Positions 33,930 to 45,412 of a stretch of 64,000 nucleotides of DNA are shown one piece after another. The position numbers and the translations under genes were made by a program. The stretch spans positions 3,968,001 through 4,032,000 of the forward strand of contig CP053155.1 of NCBI GenBank assembly GCA_014607495.2, given 5' to 3'. This DNA is from Carposina sasakii. Lineage: Eukaryota > Arthropoda > Insecta > Lepidoptera > Carposinidae. The notes beneath the pieces were generated by a model. It had not been told where the DNA came from. It searched no databases and was given only the letters and a program-made list of their open reading frames with translations. Numbering within the stretch: the first letter of the stretch is position 1; every line of letters begins with the position of its first letter.

Positions 33930-35873
33930 TAGCTGTTGGTCACGACTACGCCCCCGTGGGGTATCAATCAATACAATATTTAACACTTCCGTTAGAGTGA
34001 TTGATGTAATTAAATAAGTTACAAAAGCGTGTTGAAGACTGTATACCCTTTAAAGGAAGGCGCGGGATAAAGGGTAAATTGAATAATTACCCTCTCCGCC
34101 AGGGGCGCCGCTGTCTACGCGGAAAGGCAAGCAATTACTCGTAATAAAAGTCGAGATTTTCTCATTAATTTTTTGTGCAGAACTCTGGTTAATTCTGACA
34201 AACATGGCGACAACTCTGAGGTCTGTGTAAACACTGAAATTAATCTGTTGTGTGATATGTAGGTTACGAATAGTAAGTGAAATATATGGCATTTTATTTA
34301 ATAAAAAAATATTTTGATTGCTAACATTTGCTGGCTACCCTATATTGAGAACACAGCCGTATGGACCTATATATGTAAGGGTGTATGTATATAAGGTCTA
34401 TCCAAAATTAGTGATTATCTTTTGACACGAAACTAGGAAGGTAAAAAGAAACAACAACAACAACAACAACTATGGGACCAACTGCTATTTTTAAGAAAAA
34501 AATCAGCTGTTACATACATTTCAATGCAGTCATTATTCGAGATTGTATGGAACAGTTGTTTTTTTTTCAATATTACGGAGGAGACAACCTCACATTTAAA
34601 AATCCCCGACTTAATACCTGTAAAGTAGAATTAAGTCTGTCTGGAAATGCTTACATTATTTGTAGTACCTACCTACCTAAGATAAAATGCCGAAATTATG
34701 GTAAAACCGTTCAGCTCGATCTACGAGTAATGTGTATCTATTCTGCCGAGTTTAAGTTTGTAAGGATGGATTTTTACTCAATCCCGTCATCATGGTTTTT
34801 AAAAACAGGAATTTTAGGCTATCATGGTTGGTTAGTTTATCTACTATCTCGGCAGAACATTAACGACTTTATGCGAGAAAATAAAAGAATTAAAATACCT
34901 AATAAACTACACCTCTCATGAGAAATAAGTAAAATTGATAGCAAAATATGCAAAACGAATTCAAGAACTGCACTTACGCTAACAGCATTTTTACTTCGTT
35001 TCAAAAACATATCTGTTAGAGTAAGTAGAGCATTTTGAAAGGCTCTTGGATATCCTGGAATTAGGTCGAATCTAAATTTAATAAGCCGCTGCCCTGGGAG
35101 AGAGTGAGAGAGAAATTTCATTAAAATTTTTATTTGGTTTGGCTCCAGCGCGCTCTCTGCGTAAAAATTTCAGAGCAATTCCACCTCCAGTTATTTGTTT
35201 AGTTTAGGTACATCTAATATAATCTCTATAGCTTGGAGAGTGCTTTTACCTGTAATGTATCACCAAAATATTATCTAGCTATGTTTATTTCGTTACAGTA
35301 AATGTTTCAGGCCCTTCGCTGAATGATAAATTTTAGTTACCTAAACATCATATGTTTGATATTAGCGATATAAATAATTTCCGATTTAGTGACTTGCAGC
35401 AGTAGGACAGATCGTTGGACAGATTCATGGAACTTGCTGATCTTACCTTATTTATCTACCTTATCTTTACTTGACTTATTTGCTGGTTTTACTCGAGCAT
35501 CTAAAACGAATGTCTTTGCTAATGGAAAGGACTAGTGCAGGGGTTATAAGAAACAGAATTCCGGTTAAGACTTGATGAATATTTTGCTCCCTTAAAAAGG
35601 GCATTGTCAAGTAGATAAAGGTAGGTATATAAATAAAGGCAACACAGTGACCGTAAGGGTTCCTTATTATAAGACAAGGTATAAATCGAACCAATCAACC
35701 CAATTGTCCGCATTGAACACTGGAAAAGGTATCGCGTCATTGTATTTTATTCCAAAAGAGTTTACAGCGGCATAAGACCGTGTCCCTTTCCATATTAGGT
35801 ACATGTTGAGATGTAAAAATGTATCGCTCATCTTACATTTTGTACGAGACCATTCACACTGTGTAATATATTA
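33930..35873. other. AT-rich DNA with a 149-codon orphan frame
   Basis: A CAA microsatellite (about 34451-34468) is followed at once by an ATG opening a 149-codon frame (34472-34921) with no recognisable domain. See findings. Otherwise featureless. Confidence 0.35.
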
Positions 35874-36845
35874 GGGGAAGATTGGGTAATGGGGGTCACT
35901 TAAGCAAGAATTAGAATACAAAAGCTAAAATTAACAAAAAAATTATTGCAACCGCCTCATAACAAAATTTACTTAATTAGCTATAATTTGAGATCAGTAA
36001 TCATCACTTTGATAATCATCTTTGGGAAATATAAAAGTATTTAAAAAAATTAGATTTGACTCCCATTGCACTAAGTTACGGGTAATTGAGGTCATCTTGT
36101 GGGTAATGAGGATCATACAAAAATCTAACACAAATCGCGTCACGTCTGATACAGAGGTATCGTTTGATTCCTGGAGAATCTTGATCTTTACTCTTTCGGT
36201 CCTCTTCTTCGGCACGCGCGTAATCTTGCTACACGCGTCAATGTGCATTTATGCAGAAAACGCAGTCTATTTACTCAACTTTGGACCCTAATATTTTGGA
36301 AACCAGACACTTCCCAGGTATGCTTCCATGGAGAAAAATGATCATGATGATGAGGAGATTCCGTAAATTTGGGGAACGTTGACGACCAAAAATCACCCCG
36401 TATATTTTTCCTTTCCCCTATCTTTTTCTTTGGGTGGCGGTCACTAGCGGGCAATGGGGATCACCCGATTCTCATTACCCACAAGTATTTTATGAAGAAA
36501 AAATAATAAACACAAAATATACATTAGAAAAACTCCGGATTTAAGTAGGAAACCATTACACCAAATGTACAAGTAAGGGCGTAAAATAGTAACATACAAG
36601 TAGACCAATAACTATAAAAGTTACTGTATATTTTGCATCCGTAAAAATTTACATCGGCGAGCCGCAAAAACAAAACACACCTCTCATTCTCTATGCTGTC
36701 GCCATACCCACGCGGCACGCTCGCAGCGACAGCGAGGGGGACAGAGCGGACAGGGAGGATCCTTAACGCATTTCTATTAGTGTTACTTTTGGAGATGTGT
36801 GGGTGACCACTATTACCCACTGACTCCCATTACCCGATCTTCCCC
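35874..36845. mobile_element. 972-bp TA-flanked inverted-repeat element with a nested repeat
   Basis: The left end GGGGAAGATTGGGTAATGGG and the inverse of the right end, GGGGAAGATCGGGTAATGGG, differ at one base and are flanked by TA. The interior repeats GGGTAATG.GG.TCA-type strings (36080-36110, 36440-36480) and contains a copy of the 361-753 family. No transposase frame. Confidence 0.8.
36223..36400 (+). repeat. Right half of the 361-753 family, nested in another element
   Basis: AATCTTGCTACACGCGTCAA, ATTTATGCAGAAAACGCAGT, CTTCCCAGGTATGCTTCCAT and GACCAAAAATCACCCCG|TA match 570-753 closely. Confidence 0.8.
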
Positions 36846-36847
36846 TA

Positions 36848-37502
36848 CACCCCAAACTGTTAATAAATATTGGGATAAATTTTTACATCTCAAGATGTTA
36901 TAATATTACATTGCATCCCGTAGTGAAAAGCTGACTAGGTAATATATGTGTATTGTGTAATAAGCAGTGGTCGGAGTAGGTATATTGAATTAAGGTCATT
37001 GACATCAAACGTATATGTTAATATGGATACGCCTCCGAGTTTCCGGATTATTATGATAAAAATAAAATAAAAATACCGAAACTTCGAAATTATTACATGA
37101 AACTAGTTAAAAATGTATCAATACTCTCAACGCTATGCTGCTAGTTTTTGGAAACTCCGGTACATTCCGGAAAAAATGCATGTCCATGTTATGATATCAT
37201 AACGCAAGTATGTAAAATCAATATACCTACTCCGACCACTGGTAATAAGTCATTCCGTAACACACGTCTTTCAGTTGGAGTTTCTAACCGCACTCTGAGT
37301 AATTATTGATCAGGTTCTGATGGAAGCACTCGTTTTAATCAGCGTCCAGCTCAATGCTGCGATGTCCGAGGGCTGCCCTCCATCACCGCCTATTAGCCGG
37401 ACCTCGGAGCAATACCTTGTAGGTGGACTGACCGGTTTTGATGCTTCGATGTGTTTGGTTTCGAAATCTGTAGCTGTAAGATATAATATAAATGTTTGTT
37501 TT
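36848..37502. other. Intergenic DNA; no gene recognised
   Basis: GC-richer at 37310-37460, where overlapping frames exist on both strands without any recognisable domain. Confidence 0.35.
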
Positions 37503-37510
37503 GTAATAAT

Positions 37511-38543
37511 TAGAGTTGCCACGAATAGTGATTTGGCCGAATACCGAATATTCTGCAACGCTGTCGGCCGAAGCGCCGAATATTCGACATAAAGTACATG
37601 CTTGTCGAGCGCGTAAAGAATAATACGACAAGTTGCAACCTGTCTCCATCGTGCGCGGGCGGGCGTGCGGCCATTAGAATCTTTGTTTGTCACAATTGAA
37701 TATTACGGCACGCTTTGCCAGATCAATATAAATAATAAATGAAATATAACATTACGATTTTGTATAAAAGTTCGTTCGTTAGTGCTTTTTTAATTGTTTG
37801 TTCATCAAAAAATTACAACAGTTAATACAAAAATCACCCATATGGGAATATTATGAGATTTGTAGTGAAAATAATAGGCTGGCCAACTTCTAGAAGATCT
37901 GAAACTAAGTTGTTATGATAAATCTAGTAGTACCGATGACTATTATATAAACTTGAATAAAAATTATAAGACATTTTAAATACACGACAGTTTCTGGAAC
38001 TGCTTTGAGGAAGTCGATACAGATAGTATGCGAAATAGTAATGATGAGGAGAACGTGGAGAATGCGTGGAGTACTGTGGCAAATCGACGGATTTTTATTT
38101 GAAAATAATTCGCCTAGATCGGAAAGCTGATCATTACGTGATCAGCAAACGAAAAACAACACCTAAACCTCTCCAAATTTGCTAAAGTTTATCTTTCTTC
38201 GCCCGGTAGTAGCGTGTATAGTGAGAGGTTGTTTTCTGAAGCTGGTATCATTTACGACGAAAAGCGTAATCTTTTGCTACCATCAAATGCTGAATAGCTT
38301 CTTTATATCCATCATAAATTCCCACTGATTAATTTTACTTATTAAAGTAGGTATTGTAATTTGGTAATAAATAAATCATATTTCTCAAGATTTCTTGAGA
38401 AATATGATGTGTCTTTTTGTCCATGATTTGGTATTCGGTATTCGGCCGAATAGTATGTATTATTCGGACGAATACCGAATACTAAAAAAGGTGGCTGAAT
38501 AGGCCGAATACCGAATAGTAGCCGAATATTCGTGGCATCTCTA
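37511..38543 (+). mobile_element. hAT transposon remnant, 1033 bp, with perfect 8-bp target duplication
   Basis: The ends TAGAGTTGCCACGAATA and the inverse of TATTCGTGGCATCTCTA are inverted; GTAATAAT flanks both (37503-37510, 38544-38551). Sub-terminal AATACCGAATA/TATTCGGC strings cluster at both ends. The interior keeps only the C-terminal transposase segment (38172-38345), so the copy is internally deleted and inactive. Confidence 0.93.
38172..38345 (+). pseudogene. hAT transposase C-terminal dimerisation domain, broken
   Basis: The frame reads SKFAKVYLSSPGSSVYSERL, then FSEAG, then YDEKRNLLLPSNAE, an in-frame TAG, and LLYIHHKFPLIN. This is the classic hAT family dimerisation motif (Ser-x-x-x-Glu-Arg-x-Phe-Ser near a Leu-rich C-terminus). 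The TAG stands where active relatives have a Lys or similar residue. The upstream catalytic DDE region is missing. Confidence 0.9.
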
Positions 38544-38551
38544 GTAATAAT

Positions 38552-39193
38552 TGATCATGTGATTGGGGATTGTTATGGAATCTATAAAAATCTACAAGCA
38601 CATGCCTATTAACTACAATAATAAAATGATAAACAAAAAGTAGATTAAATTTACAATTACCGTATAGCTGGGAAATAAAAAAAGCTATTTAGCAATATTT
38701 GCAGTTTGCAGCAGTATTCGCAATCAGTCAATCGGTACACTAATGTTTGATTAATTCTTCTAATGTACTAATCTTCAAAAGATTTATAAATTATCTTAAG
38801 ATACTGCTGCCTTATAAAATAGCTAGTACTAGACACCAGTTAAGTTAAGAGAATTCAAGGTTTTTTAACAATGATATCAAAAAAATAATGATCAAGAGTC
38901 TTGTGAGCAGTACACCCGGAGAATTCCTATTTGGTTTATACGATTTGAGTTTGCCTGATTATTCGGATTTCCGATTGCTTTATTGAAGTTGACGTGTTTT
39001 GGTAGGTGTATGTATGTACCTACATTGTAGGTAGGTATATTTGTATACCGATTGGCTGAGCATAGGTAATAAGTATGAAGCGTAATAGGTATAGCTAACT
39101 AGCTTTTATACCTAAAAGGAAAAATCAAGTACCTACCATCTAACGGTCATTTGAACTTAAAACCTTAATTTACGTACATTTCTGTTAGACACA
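38552..39193. other. AT-rich DNA; no feature
   Basis: Nothing supported on either strand. Confidence 0.45.
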
Positions 39194-39195
39194 TA

Positions 39196-39463
39196 TGGGT
39201 GAGGCCGTAAATTTTGCCACTTTTTAACATAGAGTAACATAGACACTTCTGTGTTACGGTGGTTACGGTAACGCAAAAGTAACAGGAAAGTAACACAATA
39301 AAAAGTAAAGGTAGTTTCACAAAGTGTTTTTTTATTACCAGAATATTTATGTTATTTATAATTGGGTAAATCGACAGGAGAAACAAAATAATTTACCTAT
39401 ATTTAGAAGTATTTACCTATATTTTTTTATTTCGAAAAGTGGCAAAATTGACGGCCTCACCCA
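39196..39463. mobile_element. 268-bp MITE with about 32-bp inverted ends
   Basis: TGGGTGAGGCCGTAAATTTT followed by GCCACTTTT at the left is inverted at the right with one difference, and TA flanks both sides. The interior holds GTTACGGTGGTTACGGTAAC. Non-coding. Confidence 0.75.
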
Positions 39464-39976
39464 TATAATATAGGTAATCCTATAGGTAACATGTATATGT
39501 AATAGATGAGCCGATAAATTATTAATGGTTAGGACAATCCAGTAAACACATATTGGTGTCGGTAGGTACCTACTCACTCAACTTTACTGCTGATAAATGC
39601 GGTAGAAATTCCTACATATTCTGAATATGAGTCTCATTATTTATCATATACCTACATACGTAGGTACAATAAAGGAGCGCATCTTGAGAGCGCAAAATAA
39701 TATTTATGTATAAAGCTATGCTACCCACTTTCCTACTTTTCAAGAGGTTTATGTTTTGAAAATATAGGTAATTTTGTACATACTAAACATATACTGCTGT
39801 TCATCTGTTTTCTAAGTATTTTATGTAGAGAGAGAGTTGAAGGTTAACCTTTTCATAAAGATTTTAACGATTTCTAGCTCATCATGTTTATAAACATATA
39901 CAATACAATTCACTTACTTTTCGAGGCTAAGCTAAATGCTAAAATTTTATTTATATTGTATTTGTCTTTTTTTCAG

Positions 39977-40029
39977 ATGCAACATGTAATCACCACAAGT
40001 CGTCGCTGGAGACGTGTGGAAGAAAATAA
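39977..40029 (+). CDS. Candidate terminal coding exon (17 codons)
   Basis: A strong acceptor, GTCTTTTTTTCAG, precedes a short frame ATCNHHKSSLETCGRK ending in TAA. AT-rich sequence with ATTAAA (about 40083) and AATAAA (about 40103) follows as a plausible 3' UTR. No upstream exon or protein family was recognised, so this is a weak call from splice and poly(A) signals only. Confidence 0.2.
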
Positions 40030-40966
40030 TTTGGGTAACTATACCTTTAGATTTTAGATTGTAATATTATGAAAGATATTCATTAAAGCCTGTAGAAAAA
40101 AGTGAATAAAAATTCAATTCAACTTAAAATTGAAATAAATAATATTTCATTATATTTAAACAATAGATCATGCATCGCAAAGTTTTTCAGTTTCCTACGA
40201 GAGTCGACATAGAGCTCGTACCAAGACTAGACATGACAACCATTGTTCACTATTGTTCTACAGTTAACTACAAGCGACGACCGCTAACAAAAACTTTACG
40301 GTTTCTGAATTTCAACTTTAAGCCGTGGCTTTTAGGAGTTAAATACAAGTAGATCTATGCATGCGACCCTCTAGGAAACAAGGGAGGAAACGTGGAAAAT
40401 GATTTTTATTGTTATTTTACGCGTTACAAGACATAAACAACTGACGCGAGAGTAACCGCAACCTGTACTGCGCCTGTACCGCAGTATTTACGGCAATGAC
40501 ATTATTTTGCCCGTTAAAAGAGGGATAATATTGCATGAAATTGTTATTTTATTTCATTTTAAAGCTGGAAAACTGAGATAGGTATTTAATGAATTGTCTA
40601 TATATTTGTGCTGATGTATCATTATGTTTATTCTATCTATCATCTCATAGCCATAGACGTAAAATATCTAAGCTTCACACACTGCCTAAATTAAGTGTCA
40701 TCAATTTGTAATTATAACTATTTCCTACATAAAAAATATAGGCATGTAGTTACGAACTACTTCTTTGATATTATTGTTAAGCCTCACATAGATCAATATC
40801 AAGAAAGGCCAAGTTAAGCATACAAGCTCCTTCCAAACCTACCTATATCTTATGATGTACACTTGTCAAGTCAGTGCGAACTTAGCTAACTAGTTTTAAC
40901 AAGTTTGCAGTAGGGAGTTGGGGCTTCCTCGAGTTTAGTCGTGGCAAGTCGAGGTGATTGTTTAGA

Positions 40967-41282
40967 TAGTGGTAACAACTTAGGGGTTTCACCCCTAAAT
41001 TTAGGGGGAAAAAGATAACTAGGGGGACTTTTAGGGGCACAATTTTTTTAGGGGTTTTTTAGGGGTACAACGACTCAACGTGTATTGTCCGTTTCATAGA
41101 GTAGTTCCGATGGTGATGACGCTAATTATTATGTGTATGACCAAATTTTCTATGTCAGCATATTATGAAACGGATGCAATCCTACGCCCCTCGATCATGA
41201 GTTAAAGTTGGAATTTAGGGGTTTTTTTGGGGTAAAATTCAAAAATCTTGGGGGTAACATTGGATATGGGTTGGCAACACTG
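40967..41282. mobile_element. 316-bp hAT MITE with perfect 8-bp target duplication
   Basis: TGTTTAGA stands on both sides (40959-40966, 41283-41290). The ends TAGTGGTAACAAC and the inverse of GTTGGCAACACTG are imperfect inverted repeats. The sub-terminal zones are rich in TTAGGGG-type strings (about 40980-41065 and 41215-41255). No frame of note. Confidence 0.82.
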
Positions 41283-41533
41283 TGTTTAGACTGGCGCGTA
41301 TTGTTCGCGGATTGGATCATAAATATTTTTGGGAGCCATGTCTTAATATTGTTTTGTTTGTTAGCTCTATGTTTTATCGAGAATACAGTTTTAAAAATTA
41401 CCTAATCGTATCGTTTTGTTGCCATTGAGTTGTTGTTTAAACTCCAACACTTTTCTTACTACTACAACACTTATAAAATTCTAGACATCAGTGTAGGTAT
41501 AGATTAATAGATATAAGTCAAGTATAGAAAAAT

Positions 41534-41780
41534 CTATCCCAATCGGTAGCAAACCTTTTGGGCTTTAAACTCAGCAAGCCGGGTGTAGTAAATAAAGCGC
41601 CATTCCGGTTGTAGTTTATGAGGAATATAACAGGACATTACGATTATATTATGAAGTTCATTATTAATAAATAGATTAATAATATTGTCTGTAGAGGAAT
41701 CTGCTCCAGGAGTCACCAGAAATTCATAAACCAGGCTGCTGTCGTTGCAAATTATAATTACTGGGGCTAAATTTCCAGAA
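41534..41780 (-). CDS. Candidate terminal coding exon, reverse strand (82 codons)
   Basis: On the reverse strand a strong acceptor (GTTTGTGTCTGCTGCAG) is followed by an open frame starting SGNLAPVIIICNDSSLVYEF and ending FKAQKVCYRLG with TAG at 41534-41536. Codon choice is less AT-biased than random frames nearby. The frame also extends upstream of the acceptor to about 41831, so an unspliced ORF is possible. No family recognised and no partner exon found. Confidence 0.25.
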
Positions 41781-41840
41781 CTGCAGCAGACACAAACCCT
41801 AGTCTTTGATTGTTGGAATTAATTATAGAAGTCATGGCAG

Positions 41841-42347
41841 CTCCGCCGCGTACCTCGTCTCTGTGTGTTCAGTTAACTCGGCTCAATCCGGGCCCGGAGG
41901 CCAGAGGTTCTCAAACTTATAACAAAAGCGCCGGAAACCGAACTGACTTTTAGAAACATAACCGCGGCTGAAGCTCGGTCCAGATCTCGTTTATAATTAG
42001 TTCTGAGATATAATTATTAAGTTGGAAATGTATTTTTGCATTTATTGCCTTAGCACTAAAACTGGAATTGCTTTTTAGCACTTTTAAAGAAGTTTAATTA
42101 GCGTAAAAGTTTCGGTCGGTGCACTCGGTGCGCGGTGTTCCGTTTTATGATGACTTTTGCTAGATATAAACGTTACAAGCTTGTAAATATCGGGATGCCT
42201 TTAGAAAATGGTAACTGTTAGTAGGTATATATTTATCTTACACTAACTTGTTGTTGGCATTTATCGTAGTGCGCACGAGCCTGTTTAAGGCTTATGCAAA
42301 GGTAATGTCGTTCATACTTGTAAGATTGCACAGTAATTATTTATAAA
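41841..42347. other. Intergenic DNA; no gene recognised
   Basis: CCAGAGGTTCTCAAACTTAT near 41912 resembles a hAT end, but no partner end or target duplication was found. Confidence 0.4.
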
Positions 42348-42453
42348 CTAGTGGACGCCCGCGACTGCGCCCGCGTGGACTGCAGAAAAAACAGAAAAAA
42401 CAGACTGCAGAAAATATAAGAAAATAGTTTTTAATTCTATTTTCTTATATTTT
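42348..42453 (-). mobile_element. Truncated Helitron-like 3' end running into a hairpin
   Basis: A|CTAGTGGACGCCCGCGACTG followed by CGCCCGCGTGGACTGCAG matches the ends at 23201 and 27467, then breaks off into A-rich sequence. A 17-bp inverted repeat follows (42411-42427 and 42437-42453, AAAATATAAGAAAATAG and its inverse). Confidence 0.6.
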
Positions 42454-42964
42454 TTCTGAAACGCAGTCGGAACGTAACAGGATTGTATTGTGTGTGATAC
42501 CTACTGGAATACAACTATGTTGTGCGCTTCGTTACCGGATCTGCTAAATAAAATAAAATTCAAGGGCCGTTGATATAGAATTTTTTTTTTCAAAACAATT
42601 TCTTACATATTCAATGGAGCCGGTCAGAATTTATACGATCCCTGGAACAAAGGAAAACGACACATGTCCCATGAATAAACCGCGAGGGGCGCTGAATATT
42701 TCAAATGGGCTTACAAACTGCGACCATCGGTTCGTCTTATAATCCTGTTATGTAGGACATAGGTATTATGTACTAGTAGTCTAGTTGTTATTATTATATT
42801 AAATTTATATCAGTCCAGCTTATAGCAAATACCTATACTACATATAAGTACATATATTTGCTTAGTACACATTCTGTAGTCATTTTGTAGCAAGACTTTA
42901 TAATACCTATTAGTCGCTTGTTAGGTTCCCTCCGGGATTTTCTATGCTTTATTTGCATTTTCTA

Positions 42965-43189
42965 TACTTCTATCTATCTATCTTCCCGGGCATACTGTAC
43001 AAGTCAGTAGAGGGACAAGAGGGTCTTGGTGTTTTGTAGGCGATGGGCTGACCACCTGTCACTACTAACCGAACTTGTATATCTCAACTATACCCTCAAA
43101 ATTGGTCAGAAGTGGCACCAAGTGGTTCTATCGGCCCTTGGTAACCTGCCTACCCCGTAAGGGATAAAGGCGTGATTATATGTATGTAT
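42965..43189 (+). mobile_element. TATG-tailed retroposon, copy 2
   Basis: GGGCATACTGTACAAGTCAG to CCCCGTAAGGGATAAAGG and a TATGTATG tail, nearly identical to 29935-30139. TATTTGCATTTT stands at 42950-42961 and 43190-43201, a likely target duplication, which adds a pyrimidine-rich 5' stretch to this copy. Confidence 0.75.
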
Positions 43190-43507
43190 TATTTGCATTT
43201 TTCTGGTCGCCTCTGTTGAGCCTGGCTTTTAAGAGTTGCAGTGGCGGGAACGAGTGGCGGGTAGATATTTTTGTAGAATTTAAACTTTTTAATTAAATAG
43301 GGCTATTCACGTATATAATACTTACGGCTAGGTTTAAATGATATGTGACTATATGATTAGACTTTTGATTAGAATATTGAAGCTAATCCGGTCGCATACG
43401 GATCTACACTTTGCACACTTATGTACTCATATCAGTTAGGTTCTATTTTACCATGGCCGATAATTAATATGTAATACATGTGTACGTAAACTTTGAAGAG
43501 CTTTCAG

Positions 43508-43977
43508 CAGAGGCGGCTCCTGGTATTATTGGATAAGAATTCACATTTTTTTTCACTATGGGCAAAACCCTCACTCTTATCAAAATTCAGAGGACCTAAT
43601 GAAACACATTAAAGGCAACCATATCGCGTTCTAACTCGGACTAAACGACATCCAGTGGCCACATACGTACACTACGAATTAATGTGAGCGGCGCTCCAGA
43701 CAAGTTTTACGCGCCGGCCTATGTCGGTATGTCTCTTTCGCACTCATTGAATACTGTAGTAGGAATCGTACCAAATTACGTTTCATTGGAGCGCGATCGC
43801 TAGCGCTCCACTCGATACATAAGATTACAACTTACTTGAGACGAACGCGCAGACACTATTGTATAAACATAGTAGAATTGAAAGATAGTTATAAATATAG
43901 AGAAATATAGATTGCCTATGTAATCTTCGTGGGTGGGAGTACACTGCACGAGCGCTCCTTAGGACGAGCCGCCAGTG
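43508..43977 (-). mobile_element. Non-autonomous hAT element, copy 2 (reverse)
   Basis: Reverse complement of the family at 4796-5290. Starts CAGAGGCGGCTCCTGG and ends GAGCCGCCAGTG. Flanks GCTTTCAG (43500-43507) and GCATTCAG (43978-43985) are an 8-bp duplication with one change. Somewhat shorter than copy 1. Confidence 0.9.
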
Positions 43978-43985
43978 GCATTCAG

Positions 43986-45295
43986 TAAAATTTTCAATGT
44001 AATATGTATCTACGTGTTTCATTCCATTATTTATTAAATAAACCGGTTTTTTTATAGCCCTCGATTAAATAACATAAGACGTATTAATATCATTTCAAAC
44101 TTATTTGATATCGCCAACTTTTCCTTATTTTTCTTCCTTCTTCTTCCGAAAAATCTGTAGAAACGATTTTTTCCCCAAATGAACTTACTAACTTCTTGAA
44201 CTTGATTTGAAGATCACCATTTTACATTTACTTACTTGCGCTTAGACTTATTCTTGTTATTTCGATTTTCAAACTTCAATCAGTCGTAAATTGTTACATA
44301 AAGCCTCTAGATAATCTGCTAGCGATAAACAAAAACAACTTGATAACTATTAGAACTGCCGACAACTTCATTGGTAATAATTAAAACTCCCGACTACCCG
44401 CTACCTACCAAATTGAATTGCGTCCCACGACTCGGCAAACTTATTTATTATTCGTTTCAGCACTTTGTATTCGGGATAAAGAGTAAAAAATCGCCGCCAT
44501 TGCATAGTCAACAGCGTCCGCTCTCTGTTGACTCAGCGCAAAGGACTCCACTTGTGCTGTATATACGTTTGTAGAGTTTATTTTTTAACTTTAACTTGTA
44601 GGTAGGTGTAAGAGACTTGGCGGTAAAGATTAAGTGCCAGTTTCATCACTTGCTTATAAGTTCCGGATAATCTAACTGGCACTTTTTGACAGGTAGGTAA
44701 CTGTATAAGTTATCAGTCAAATCAAGTTCTAGATAGATTACGTTTTTGGAAGTTCCTAGCTAGGTGCTAATATACCTTTCTCCTATCTTTACTTATTTTC
44801 TTTGTTCTAGAAATCAGACAAACTTTTTCAAATATCACATATCAAAGTGGCGAAGAGCGTATGAGGTGACTTTGTAATGTCTTCAGCTTGAATGTGAGTC
44901 CTAAACCTCATAGATTTATCTCATAGAAGCTTTTCCTTACTCTTATCTACTTAATGTTGTTAAAAAAGGGGTTGGGATGCATTTCAATCCGGTTTTTTCC
45001 TTCCAATTTAATTCTCATTTTAGAGCCCCTTTACAGCCTCCTTTCGCTATATAATTAATTCCTTGGATATAAACGTTTTAAATAAGTATCATGGGATAAT
45101 AATCGTTTACTCATTTGTATTAAGTGCTTGCTCCAGTATTTTGTGAGTTTAGAAGATGAAAAAACTCTAGTCGGCAAGTTTTAATTATTCACTTTAAGGC
45201 GAAATGGACCTTTTAATTAAAATACTTTTATACTTAAAGGCTTCCAGGAGGTGGGCAGCAGCGCCTTCCGTGTTGACAACATAGTCCGAAAATCG
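43986..45295. other. Intergenic DNA; no gene recognised
   Basis: Only short frames; nothing supported on either strand. Confidence 0.45.
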
Positions 45296-45412
45296 CACTG
45301 CGTTCACCAACCCGCCTGCCCAGCGTGGTGACTGGTGACTATGGGCAAAAATCACTCTATGGCAAGTACCCTTGTGACGTGCGCTCGAGGAAGCCTACAT
45401 CCAGCAGTTGTG
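45296..45412 (-). repeat. CCTATTGC..GGACGT dispersed repeat (reverse copy)
   Basis: The reverse complement holds GGATGTAGGCTTCCTCGAGC, TTTTTGCCCATAGTC and ACGCTGGGCAGGCGGGTTGG, in the same order as 22987-23107. Confidence 0.65.

Noticed and set aside
37310..37693. 127-codon reverse frame and overlapping 90-codon forward frame
   Set aside because: They cross the boundary of the hAT element at 37511, so they cannot be one conserved gene; no domain seen.
41912..41935. CAGAGGTTCTCAAACTT as the start of another hAT element
   Set aside because: No matching inverted end or 8-bp duplication was found within 1 kb.
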